Shown here: positions 1 to 7,769 of the stretch, piece after piece
Numbering within the stretch: the stretch's first letter is position 1
Layout: every line of letters starts with the position of its first letter
DNA from: Thermoflexus hugenholtzii JAD2
GTDB lineage: Bacteria; Chloroflexota; Dehalococcoidia; UBA2979
Assembly: GCA_945903275.1 (NCBI GenBank)
Contig: CAMDNW010000012.1
Span: forward strand, 1-57,489
DNA length: 57,489 nt
Reading direction: 5' to 3'
Made by a program: the position numbers and the translations under genes
The notes under the pieces: generated by a model
What the model was told of the DNA's origin: nothing
Databases searched by the model: none
The model's input: the letters and a program-made list of their open reading frames with translations, nothing else

Positions 1-25
1 AAGGTGCAGGACAGGGAGTCGCCGG

Positions 26-1795
26 ATGACTAACAGCGTATCCACCAAGTTCAACCGCAGGACAGTCCTGCAAGGCGCAGGTGTTAGTGCCCTCGGCCTC
101 GCTGGTGCTGCCCTTCTCGGCTGTGGCGGTAGCACTGAGGCACCAAAGAGCGGCGTCCCTGTGTCCGGCAAGGCTGGCGGTGTGGTCGGCGCCACTAGTG
201 GCGGCGGACTGCCCCTAGTGGCGCCCGTCGTGCAGGGCAAGCCCAAGTACGGCGGCGCCTTCACCACAGGTGTCACGAGCACGGCAGTGCAGTTCGACTC
301 GCACACGGCACTCGGCGGCATCATCTGGCACAAGGGCGTGAGCGAGAGAGTGCTTGAGCCGCACCCGGTCACCGGCGTGATCCAGCCCCACGTAGCTACG
401 TCGTGGGAGGTGGCCGACAAGGAAGGCCTCACGCTGGTCTTCAAGATCCACCCGAAGCTCTTTCTCCACAACGTTGGCCCCAATGCCGGCCGCCAGTTCA
501 CGGCTGCTGATGTGGCGTGGAACATGGAGCGCCTCGGTGGTCTGTATGCCGATCGTCTGAGTATTCCAAAGGCCTCCTTCCAGCGCGCCACGATGGTGCT
601 CAATATCATTAAGGCCGAGGCGGTTGACCCGCTGACGGTGAAGGTCACGCTCTCGAAGCCGAACAGCGCCTTCTTCAACGGCCTGATGGAGAACCGCACG
701 CCGTTGATGCCGAAGGAGATGGACGACATCGGCTTCAAGGATCCTCTGAAGATGGCTGGCATCGGCGCCTACCAGGTCGCTGAGTGGATCAAAGATCAGC
801 GCACCGTGTTCAAGAAGAACCCACGCTACACGGAGTTCCGTTCGGGCGAGCCGTACTTTGATGAGTTCCGCGAGGCGGTGGTACCGGACACTGCGGCTAC
901 CCAGGCGGCGTTTATTTCCGGGCAGACCCAGCAGTTGGGTGCCGAGACACCGCAGGCGATCGACCTCATCCGCAAGGCGAAGCCGGACGCGAATCTGTAC
1001 ACATGGGTGGACGGCAACTGGGACTACTTCCGCCCAAGCATCAACTTCGGCCCGTTCAAGGACTTCCGCGTGCGGAAGGCGCTCTCGCTCGCCATTGACT
1101 ACGGTGCCATCAACGATGCCTACTACGGTCCCGGGTGGGGCTATCAGGCCGCGCTCAGCCCAGGATTCCCTGAGGGTTGGAAGCCTGACAAGGTGAAAAC
1201 GCTCCCGGGCTACAACCCTGCCACCAAGGCGGCGGATCGTGCTGAGGCGCAGAAGTTGCTCGCCGCCGCTGGCTTTCCGAATGGCAAGGGCATTAACTTC
1301 AGCGTGCTGTTCAACCGCTCTGGTGACTATATCGTTTCGCACACCACGCTCTTCCAGGGGCAGATGTCGACGGTCTTCCCGGAGATGAAGGTCAACCAAG
1401 GGGGGGTCGACAGTGCCGCCTTCGCGGTGCCGCTGGCCGAGGGTAGATTTGAACTGGTCGGCTACACGAACACGGTAGTGCCGGACGCAGTGCTGGAGAT
1501 GACCTCGCAGTACCACTCCAAGGGCAGCCGCAACTACGGACAAGGCAACTTCCCCGCCATCGATACGCTGCTCGACAAGGCGATCGGCGAACTCAACAAG
1601 GATGCGCGCACGAAGTTGATGGAAGAATTCCAGACCAAGTTCATGGACGAATGGATGCTGTCGTACGTGCTCAATGCACGGCCCCTTCGTCGGATACTCG
1701 CCGGCAACATCGGCGGGTACGAAAAGGTTGCTGGCTTCTGGAACCAGTACTCAGCTAGTGCTCAAGTTGGGCGCTGGTACTACGTCGACAAGTAG
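26..1795 (+). CDS. ABC transporter substrate-binding lipoprotein (SBP family 5), copy 1
   Basis: A 589-residue solute-binding protein of the oligopeptide/dipeptide (SBP_bac_5) type, which would bind a peptide-like or other organic ligand outside the cell and hand it to an ABC permease. The N-terminus has a twin-arginine motif (NRRTVLQG) and then a lipobox ending in LLGC, so it is probably Tat-exported and lipid-anchored. The mature part has the family core near residues 90-200 (VLEPHPVTG, ATSWEVAD, FKIHPKLFLHN) and KDFRVRKALSLAIDY near 350. An AGGGAG sits 8 nt before the ATG. No permease or ATPase gene is in view; they may lie upstream of the window. A near-copy follows directly. Ligand unknown. 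Confidence 0.9.
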   Translation: MTNSVSTKFNRRTVLQGAGVSALGLAGAALLGCGGSTEAPKSGVPVSGKAGGVVGATSGGGLPLVAPVVQGKPKYGGAFTTGVTSTAVQFDSHTALGGIIWHKGVSERVLEPHPVTGVIQPHVATSWEVADKEGLTLVFKIHPKLFLHNVGPNAGRQFTAADVAWNMERLGGLYADRLSIPKASFQRATMVLNIIKAEAVDPLTVKVTLSKPNSAFFNGLMENRTPLMPKEMDDIGFKDPLKMAGIGAYQVAEWIKDQRTVFKKNPRYTEFRSGEPYFDEFREAVVPDTAATQAAFISGQTQQLGAETPQAIDLIRKAKPDANLYTWVDGNWDYFRPSINFGPFKDFRVRKALSLAIDYGAINDAYYGPGWGYQAALSPGFPEGWKPDKVKTLPGYNPATKAADRAEAQKLLAAAGFPNGKGINFSVLFNRSGDYIVSHTTLFQGQMSTVFPEMKVNQGGVDSAAFAVPLAEGRFELVGYTNTVVPDAVLEMTSQYHSKGSRNYGQGNFPAIDTLLDKAIGELNKDARTKLMEEFQTKFMDEWMLSYVLNARPLRRILAGNIGGYEKVAGFWNQYSASAQVGRWYYVDK

Positions 1796-1834
1796 CCTTC
1801 GTACCTGCCGAGGCGCACACCGCTCCTCTCGCCT

Positions 1835-1872
1835 CAAGAAACAGCCCCGTCGCCTGGCGGGGCTGTTTCTTG
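1835..1872 (+). terminator. Intrinsic terminator hairpin after first SBP gene
   Basis: Perfect 15-bp stem (arms 1835-1849 and 1858-1872) with an 8-nt loop, 40 nt after the stop codon. The A-rich foot of the left arm pairs with the T-rich foot of the right arm, so it could end transcription on either strand. Confidence 0.85.
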
Positions 1873-1899
1873 TTTGCTGAGTCTCCGCTATGTCGCCTT

Positions 1900-2004
1900 C
1901 GCTTGAATAATGATCGTGTTGCATGAGTGTCGTACTAGATTGCTTTCATATATTTTCTATTACCGACAGTCATTCTTATGACTGAGGGAATAGGAGCATG
2001 GTGC
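1900..2004 (+). promoter_or_regulatory. AT-rich upstream region of second SBP gene
   Basis: The stretch between the terminator and the second SBP gene is clearly richer in A and T than its surroundings, with several -10-like words (TAGATT at 1936, TATATT at 1949, TATTAC at 1958). No pair of -35 and -10 boxes has good spacing, so the exact promoter cannot be named. An AGGAG at 1992-1996 is the likely ribosome-binding site for the ATG at 2005. Confidence 0.35.
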
Positions 2005-3777
2005 ATGGTTATGAGTCTCAGGAATTCCTTGAGTCGACGTACCGTCCTTCAGGGCACTGGCGTCGGTGTACTTGGTCTGGCTGGAGCAGCCCTGCTCGGC
2101 TGTGGTAGCGGTGAAAACAAAGCGACTCCGGCTGGCGCTCCTGCGTCCGGCAAGGCCGGCGGCGTGGTCGGCGCCACGAGTGGCGGCGGACTGCCCATGA
2201 CGGCCCCGGTCGTGGAGGGCAAGCCCAAGTATGGCGGTGTCTGGACGACAAGCCTCACCACGACCCCTGTACAGCACGACGCCCACACGGCGCTGGCCGG
2301 CAATATCTGGCACAAGGGGGTCTCCGAGCGCGTGCTTGAGCCGCACCCCGTCACCGGGGCGATTCAGCCGCACGTCGCTACTTCATGGGAAGTTGCCGAT
2401 CCTCAAGGGTTGACCTTGGTCTTCAAGATTCACCCCAAACTCTTCCTGCACAACATCGCTCCGGTGAATGGCCGCCAGTTCACCGCCCAGGATGTTGCGT
2501 GGAACATGGAGCGCCTCGGCGGCTTGTACGCCGAGCGCCTCAAGATCCCGATGGGTTCGTTCCAGCGAGCCACCATGGTGCAGGGCATCACCAAGGCCGA
2601 GGCGGTTGACCCGCTGACGGTGAAGGTCACGCTCTCGAAACCCAACAGCGCCTTCTTCAACGGCCTGATGGAGAACCGCACTCCCCTTATGCCGAAGGAA
2701 ATGGACGACATCGGCTTTACCGATCCGCTGAAGATGGCCGGTATCGGCCCCTATCAGGTGGTTGAATGGGTCAAGGATCAGAAGACATTCTTCAAGAAGA
2801 ATCCGCGCTACGCGGAGTTCCGCTCAGGCGAGCCGTACTTCGATGAGTTCCGCGAGATCGTCGTGCCGGACCCCGCAGCACAGCAGGCCGCCTTCATCTC
2901 CGGTCAGGTGCAGTCCGTCGCTGTCGATACCCCAGATGCCATCGAGGTCGTCCGCCGCGCTAAGCCGGACGCCAAACTTTACGCATGGGTCGACGGTAAC
3001 TGGGAATACTTCCGCCCAAGCCTCAACTTCGAACCCTTCAAGGACTTCCGCGTCCGCAAGGCACTGAGCCTGGCCATCGACCGCGGTGGCATGAACGACG
3101 GCTTCCACGGCCCGGGTTGGGCGTATCAGGGCGTCATGAGCCCCGGGTTCCCCGAAGGTTGGAAGCCAGAGAAGGTGGAGACGCTCCCCGGCTACAACCC
3201 GAAGACCAAGGACGCCGACCGCGCCGAGGCCAAGAAGCTGATGGAGGCCGCAGGCTTCCCCGGCGGCAAAGGCATCGACTTCAGCGTCCTCTTCACTAGG
3301 ACCAGCAATTACGTGGTCTCCCACACCACTCGCCTGCAGGACCAAATGAAGACCGTCTTCCCGGACATGAAGGTCTCTCAGAATGGCGTCGACACCGCCG
3401 CCTTCGCGGTGCCGCTTGCAGAAGGCAAGTTCCAGATGGTCGGTTACGTGAACACGGTTGTCCCCGACGCGGTGCTCGAGATGACCTCGCAGTACCACAG
3501 CAAGGGCAGCCGGAACTACGGCCGCGGGAACTTCCCTGCTATCGACTCCATAGTCGACAAGGCGATTGTCGAACTCAATAGGGACACTCGCACCAAGATG
3601 CTGGATGAGTTCCAGACCAAGTTCGAGAACGAGTGGATGCTCTCATTCATCCTGAACGCTCGTCCCGTCCGTCGTATGCTCGCCAGCAATATCGGCGGCT
3701 ACGACAAGGTCTCAGGCTTCTGGAACCAATACTCCGCCAACGCTCAGGTCGGCCGCTGGTACTACGTCGACAAGTAG
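2005..3777 (+). CDS. ABC transporter substrate-binding lipoprotein (SBP family 5), copy 2
   Basis: A 590-residue paralogue of the protein encoded just upstream; long blocks are identical (for example PLTVKVTLSKPNSAFFNGL) and the C-termini end the same way (AQVGRWYYVDK). It has the same Tat motif (SRRTVLQG) and lipobox (LLGCG). The ATG at 2005 was chosen because AGGAG lies 8 nt upstream and the N-terminus then matches copy 1; an in-frame ATG at 1978 would add nine residues, and the ATG at 2011 is possible. Both copies have their own terminator, so they are separately expressed. Most differences lie in surface and ligand-side segments (residues 290-330), which fits divergence in ligand choice. 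This looks like a tandem duplication. Confidence 0.88.
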   Translation: MVMSLRNSLSRRTVLQGTGVGVLGLAGAALLGCGSGENKATPAGAPASGKAGGVVGATSGGGLPMTAPVVEGKPKYGGVWTTSLTTTPVQHDAHTALAGNIWHKGVSERVLEPHPVTGAIQPHVATSWEVADPQGLTLVFKIHPKLFLHNIAPVNGRQFTAQDVAWNMERLGGLYAERLKIPMGSFQRATMVQGITKAEAVDPLTVKVTLSKPNSAFFNGLMENRTPLMPKEMDDIGFTDPLKMAGIGPYQVVEWVKDQKTFFKKNPRYAEFRSGEPYFDEFREIVVPDPAAQQAAFISGQVQSVAVDTPDAIEVVRRAKPDAKLYAWVDGNWEYFRPSLNFEPFKDFRVRKALSLAIDRGGMNDGFHGPGWAYQGVMSPGFPEGWKPEKVETLPGYNPKTKDADRAEAKKLMEAAGFPGGKGIDFSVLFTRTSNYVVSHTTRLQDQMKTVFPDMKVSQNGVDTAAFAVPLAEGKFQMVGYVNTVVPDAVLEMTSQYHSKGSRNYGRGNFPAIDSIVDKAIVELNRDTRTKMLDEFQTKFENEWMLSFILNARPVRRMLASNIGGYDKVSGFWNQYSANAQVGRWYYVDK

Positions 3778-3812
3778 CCTTCAAGGCTGTTCGTGCGGCC
3801 TGAGCCACACAC

Positions 3813-3850
3813 CAGCAGGAAGCCCCGCCACACGGCGGGGCTTCCTGCTG
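3813..3850. terminator. Bidirectional terminator hairpin
   Basis: Perfect 17-bp stem (3813-3829 with 3834-3850) and a 4-nt loop, between the end of the second SBP gene and the end of the convergent cyclase gene. It can serve both. No long T-tract follows on either side. Confidence 0.85.
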
Positions 3851-3884
3851 TCTACCGAACTGTCGAGGCCTGCACGGCCCCGCT

Positions 3885-4823
3885 CTACAGCATCGCGATC
3901 GGATTCACCGGCGATCCCGTCCCGCCCATCACCACCAGCGGTGCGACCGTGAACAGGAACTCGTACCGTCCTGTCTCCGCGCACGCCTCCGCCAGCCGCT
4001 CGAAGTTTGCGTTGTCCAGCATCGGCATCCCCATGTGCGGGATCGTCACTTCGTGCAGCGGCACCGTCGCCGGCAGTCCGTGGTTGCCCGCCTCCTGCAA
4101 ATCCCACGCGAGAATCGCCGCATCGTGCTCGTACAGGAACTCCAGCGCCGACACTGCCACCCCCGGCGTCGACAGTCCGTCGTTCGGCCGCGTAAACACG
4201 AAGTCGGGGTTCGCCGACCAGAACGGCGCGTCCCCCGACCGGATCAACACCGCGTCGCCCGCCCGAGGCTCGATCCCGTGCGTGCGTGCAAAGTCTTCGA
4301 GGTCCCACCCCTCCACCGGCCGATCGAGGCTCACGTAGTCCGCCCCGCGCATCCGCGGGATGTCGTACAGCACCCCGCGCGTCACCACACCGTCGCGCCA
4401 CTGATCGATCGAGTGCGACAGCGCCCCCGTCTCCGTGACCAGCGAGATCGATTTGCCGTTGTAGAGGGCGCCGTTCGCCTCCGTGAACCGGTGGCACAGC
4501 GCGTCGATGTGTGTGTTCACGAAGCCGTGGAACGACAGGCCAATGTAGTCGCCGCTACCCGTCGCGCTGATCCGCATCTGGTGGTCGGCCGGGTTGTTGT
4601 TCCGGTGCTCCGCCGGCTGCACCGCCCGCGTCTGGATCGGGTTCGCGCACGAGATCGCCCGCCCCTCGCGCACCAGTGCTGAAGCTCCTCGCCGCACCTC
4701 CGGCGTGATGAAGTTCAGCGTCCCAAACTGATCGTGATCACCCCACCGCCCCCAGTTGTTGAACCGCTGCTTGTACCCCAAAAACTCCTCCACCGTCGCC
4801 GGTGTCCGCGTCGCCATTCCCAT
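3885..4823 (-). CDS. Cyclase-family metal-dependent hydrolase
   Basis: A 312-residue member of the putative cyclase / kynurenine formamidase-like family (PF04199 type). These enzymes are usually metal-dependent hydrolases acting on amide or ester bonds; the substrate here cannot be told. The signature HGFVNTHIDALCH near residues 105-120 supplies the His and Asp metal ligands, and the C-terminus carries HEVTIPHMGMPMLDN typical of the longer bacterial subgroup. The reading frame is open from 4853, but the ATG at 4823 was chosen because a G-rich run lies about 7 nt upstream and the protein then starts just before the conserved TPATVEEFLGY; this choice is uncertain. It is convergent with the SBP genes. 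Confidence 0.82.
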   Translation of the reverse strand: MGMATRTPATVEEFLGYKQRFNNWGRWGDHDQFGTLNFITPEVRRGASALVREGRAISCANPIQTRAVQPAEHRNNNPADHQMRISATGSGDYIGLSFHGFVNTHIDALCHRFTEANGALYNGKSISLVTETGALSHSIDQWRDGVVTRGVLYDIPRMRGADYVSLDRPVEGWDLEDFARTHGIEPRAGDAVLIRSGDAPFWSANPDFVFTRPNDGLSTPGVAVSALEFLYEHDAAILAWDLQEAGNHGLPATVPLHEVTIPHMGMPMLDNANFERLAEACAETGRYEFLFTVAPLVVMGGTGSPVNPIAML

Positions 4824-5025
4824 CGCACACCCCCCACTTCTGTTCGCCCGCATCCTAGTCCAACGGCGCTACACTCCCCGTCGCGACTTGCGACTGCTGG
4901 AGGCTGCCAGATGACCGCACGTACCCCCCAACGCCTCAGCCACCCGCACCCACCCGCCGCGTTGCAGTGCGTTGATCAGCGCCGCCGAAGTGATACGGGG
5001 TAGTCGTTCCGACACGAATACACAC

Positions 5026-7515
5026 CTACCCCCGCAGCACCGCCCTAAACTCCCGCTCTAACCGCCCCACGATCCGCACCTGCTCCCGGTTCGCGTCCTC
5101 CGATGTCAGCGTGCGGTCGTCCGCTTGATACCGCACTGACAGCGCCACCGATTTCTTCCCCGCTGGCAACTGCTCCCCGCGATACACATCGAACACCCGC
5201 ACCGACCAGACGAGCCGCGACTGCGCGATCGCCGCGCGCAGCGCCTCCGCCGGTACCCCTTCGTCCACTACTAGAGCCACTGCCTGTTCCATTGCCGGGA
5301 ATCGAGGCGGCGACGACGCCTTGAAGCGGTCCGCAACATGCGGCAACAGCGCCGGCAAATCGATCTCGAACAGCAAGACCACGCTATCGATGCCGAACGC
5401 CGCCAGCGTGTCCGGATGTACCTCGCCCAGCACACCGACGCGCTGGCCGCCCGCCCGCAACTCCGCCGTCCGTCCCGGAAGCAGCCCGTACTCCTCGCTC
5501 GCCACGTAATCGAGGCGCACGCCGATCGCCTCCAGCGCCGCTTCGAGCGCGCCCTTCGTGTCGAAGAAGTCGAGGCGTCGCGCGGTCACGTTCCCCCACC
5601 GGTCTGTCTCCATGCCTGTCATCGCGCCGCACACTTGCTCGCGCTCGTCCGGCAGTGGCCCCTCGCGCTCCTCGATGCGCGGGATGTACGCCCGCCCCGC
5701 TTCGAAGATCGCGATGCGCTCCGTACCCGCCCGCACGTTCCGCGCTACCGCTTCCAGAGTCGATGCGCGCAGCGTCTGTCGTAGCACCGCCTGCTCCGAC
5801 GACAACGTGTTCTGCAACGCGAGCGACGGCCGGTCCTTTAACACCTCCGCGCGCAAAACGCGCTCCTGCATCGCCTCGGTCGTCAGTGAGTACGTGATCA
5901 CCTCGCGCAGTCCCGCCGAGGCCAGTGCGTCCTTCAACCGCTCCCGCACTTCGATTAGCGGCCGCCGCTCGTGCGCCGGCACCGGCCCCCGCAACGCCGT
6001 TGCCGGCAGCCGGTCGTACCCCGCCGTCCGCAACACCTCTTCCGCCACGTCATCCGGTATCGACACGTCCGTCCGCCACCACGGTGCCCGCACCGTGAAC
6101 ACTTCCGACTCTTCGCCCTCTCCCCCCAAGGGGGAGGGCGGGGGTGGGGGTGTTCCGGAGATGCTTGCACCCTGCCCAGACACACTCACCTCAAACCCCA
6201 GCGTCCCGAGGTTTCCCACCACCTCCGAGGTCGGCACATGGAACCCCAGTACTGTGTCGAGTCGTGCCCGCGTCAACGCAACCTCCGAGGCCACCCACGG
6301 CTGCGGATACACATCTACCGCCCCCGCTCGCGCCGCCCCGCCGCACACCTCCACCAGCAACTGCGCCGCCCGCTTTGAGGCGAACGCCGCAAGCTCCGGC
6401 GACAACCCCCGCTCAAACCGCGACGACGACTCGCTCCTCAACTTCAGCCGCGTCGAGGTGCGCCGGATGCTTGCCGGGTCGAACCGCGCCGACTCCAGCA
6501 ACACCCGCGTCGTCCCCTCGCCGATCTCCGTGCTCGCACCACCCATCACCCCCGCGAGCGCAATCGGCCCGCTGTCATCGGCAATGACAAGCATGCCCGA
6601 GGTCAGCGCCCGCGCCTCCCCGTCGAGCGTCACGATCCATTCGCCGGTCTTCGCCATCCGCACCACAATCGTCCCAACGACCTTCTCTGCGTCGAACGCG
6701 TGCAACGGCTGCCCGAGTTCCAGCAGCACGTAGTTCGTCACATCCACTACGTTGTTGATCGGTCTGATCCCACCCGCGCGCAGTCGCTCCTGCATCCACT
6801 CCGGCGACGGCCCGATGCGCACGCCCTCCACTACCGTCGCGATGTACCGCGCGCACCACTCCGGCGCAGCGATCTCCACCGCCACAGCTTCCGAGGTCTG
6901 CGCGCTGCCTGCGACGTACTCCGTGCCCGGCATCCGCACCTGCACACCAAGAATCGCCGCGACCTCCCGCGCGATTCCCACCATCGACATCGTGTCCGCC
7001 CGGTTTGGCCACGTGTGTACATCTAGCACCACGTCGCCGAGGTAGTCCGCCAGCGCCATCCCCACCCGCGCGTCCGAAGGCAACTCGATGATCCCATCGT
7101 GCGACTCGGACAGCCCGAGTTCTCGCTCCGATAGCACCATCCCCGCCGACTCCACCCCGCGGATCTTCGACCGCTTCAGCACACTGGCTTCTCCCGTGTG
7201 CCCGTCGAACAACTTCGCACCCTCGCGCGCGAAAGCGATCAACTGCCCTACCGCTAGGTTCGGCGCACCGCACACCACCTGCAACGGCTCCGCCCCGCCG
7301 TACTCCACTGTCGCGAGGCGCAATCGATCCGCCTGCGGATGCGCATCCACCGCCAGCACTCGCCCCACTGTCACGAACTCCCTATCCCACGCACCCGTCC
7401 GGTGAATCCCCTCTACCTCCGACGAAGCCATCGTCAACTGCTCCGCCAGCCCCTCCACATCGAGGTCGTCCGGCAAATCGACGTATTCCCGAAGCCACTT
7501 CAGCGATACCAGCAT
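5026..7515 (-). CDS. pheT: Phenylalanine--tRNA ligase beta subunit
   Basis: An 829-residue PheT, which with PheS forms the alpha2-beta2 synthetase charging tRNA-Phe. The order is standard: N-terminal domain (MLVSLKWLREYVDL), tRNA-binding OB domain about residues 40-150, B3/4 editing domain about 200-370, B5 domain about 400-490, core domain, and a C-terminal FDX-ACB domain (SSPPRFPAMEQAVALVVDE onward). Residues about 455-467 are a Pro/Gly-rich run (PPPPPSPLGGEGEE) inserted in a loop of B5, encoded by a G/C-rich palindromic repeat. The gene is divergent from pheS, not co-operonic. A TAGGAT box ends 6 nt before the ATG with no room for a ribosome-binding site, so the mRNA is probably leaderless. 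Confidence 0.96.
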   Translation of the reverse strand: MLVSLKWLREYVDLPDDLDVEGLAEQLTMASSEVEGIHRTGAWDREFVTVGRVLAVDAHPQADRLRLATVEYGGAEPLQVVCGAPNLAVGQLIAFAREGAKLFDGHTGEASVLKRSKIRGVESAGMVLSERELGLSESHDGIIELPSDARVGMALADYLGDVVLDVHTWPNRADTMSMVGIAREVAAILGVQVRMPGTEYVAGSAQTSEAVAVEIAAPEWCARYIATVVEGVRIGPSPEWMQERLRAGGIRPINNVVDVTNYVLLELGQPLHAFDAEKVVGTIVVRMAKTGEWIVTLDGEARALTSGMLVIADDSGPIALAGVMGGASTEIGEGTTRVLLESARFDPASIRRTSTRLKLRSESSSRFERGLSPELAAFASKRAAQLLVEVCGGAARAGAVDVYPQPWVASEVALTRARLDTVLGFHVPTSEVVGNLGTLGFEVSVSGQGASISGTPPPPPSPLGGEGEESEVFTVRAPWWRTDVSIPDDVAEEVLRTAGYDRLPATALRGPVPAHERRPLIEVRERLKDALASAGLREVITYSLTTEAMQERVLRAEVLKDRPSLALQNTLSSEQAVLRQTLRASTLEAVARNVRAGTERIAIFEAGRAYIPRIEEREGPLPDEREQVCGAMTGMETDRWGNVTARRLDFFDTKGALEAALEAIGVRLDYVASEEYGLLPGRTAELRAGGQRVGVLGEVHPDTLAAFGIDSVVLLFEIDLPALLPHVADRFKASSPPRFPAMEQAVALVVDEGVPAEALRAAIAQSRLVWSVRVFDVYRGEQLPAGKKSVALSVRYQADDRTLTSEDANREQVRIVGRLEREFRAVLRG
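6115..6152 (+). repeat. G/C-rich palindromic repeat inserted in frame within pheT
   Basis: The near-palindrome 6115-6139 (five C/G pairs at the foot, C-run facing G-run) is followed by GGGGGTGGGGGTG. Bases 7711-7749, next to pheS, show the same design: C-rich palindrome, then GGGGTTGGGGGTG. In PheT it encodes a low-complexity Pro/Gly stretch absent from the usual B5 fold. I read it as a small dispersed REP-like element tolerated in a loop. Confidence 0.65.
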
Positions 7516-7521
7516 GTCCGC

Positions 7522-7527
7522 ATCCTA
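7522..7527 (-). promoter_or_regulatory. -10 box for leaderless pheT transcript
   Basis: TAGGAT on the minus strand with exactly 6 nt between it and the pheT ATG, which puts the expected transcription start at or next to the A of the ATG. No convincing -35 box is seen. Confidence 0.5.
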
Positions 7528-7629
7528 CCGTGAGACTGCGGTTGGCTCACCTCTGCCGCCTCTGCTCCACCCGCTTGAGGAGGGACGAGATGGGATGGAT
7601 GCAGGTGATTCCGGAGTCCCTCGCTGCCC

Positions 7630-7690
7630 CACCACGACCCCCACTCCCCGCTCGTGGTGAGCCTGTCGAACCACAATCGGGGCCACCGAA
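7630..7690. repeat. Short hairpin repeats between pheT and pheS
   Basis: Two overlapping inverted repeats. The first pairs 7630-7637 with 7652-7659 (8 bp). The second is a shorter GTGGT/ACCAC stem around AGCCTGTCG (about 7654-7674). The word GTGAGCCTGTCGAACCAC resembles small dispersed repeats seen in many environmental genomes; that likeness is from memory and not a search result. Confidence 0.45.
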
Positions 7691-7710
7691 CATACGCACC
7701 GCGGTTCTTA

Positions 7711-7749
7711 CTCCCCTCGCCCCCGGGAGAGGGGTTGGGGGTGAGCCCC
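7711..7749 (+). repeat. G/C-rich palindromic repeat upstream of pheS
   Basis: CCCCTC (7713-7718) pairs with GAGGGG (7729-7734); the palindrome is followed by TTGGGGGTGAGCCCC. It is the sister of the element inside pheT and lies in the same orientation. Its TTGGGG at 7735-7740 is placed exactly where a -35 box for pheS would be. Confidence 0.6.
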
Positions 7750-7763
7750 GCCACCCGTACACT
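7735..7763 (+). promoter_or_regulatory. Promoter of pheS, leaderless
   Basis: TTGGGG (7735-7740), 17-nt spacer, TACACT (7758-7763), then 6 nt to the ATG at 7770. The -35 half is part of the repeat element. There is no Shine-Dalgarno sequence, so a leaderless message is the simplest reading. Confidence 0.55.
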
Positions 7764-7769
7764 CCAACC

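Noticed and set aside
215-1543. 442-residue minus-strand open frame across first SBP gene
   Set aside because: Shadow frame caused by codon bias of the SBP gene.
1978-2004. ATG at 1978 as start of second SBP gene
   Set aside because: No ribosome-binding site before it, while AGGAG is well placed for the ATG at 2005 and the shorter protein matches the paralogue.
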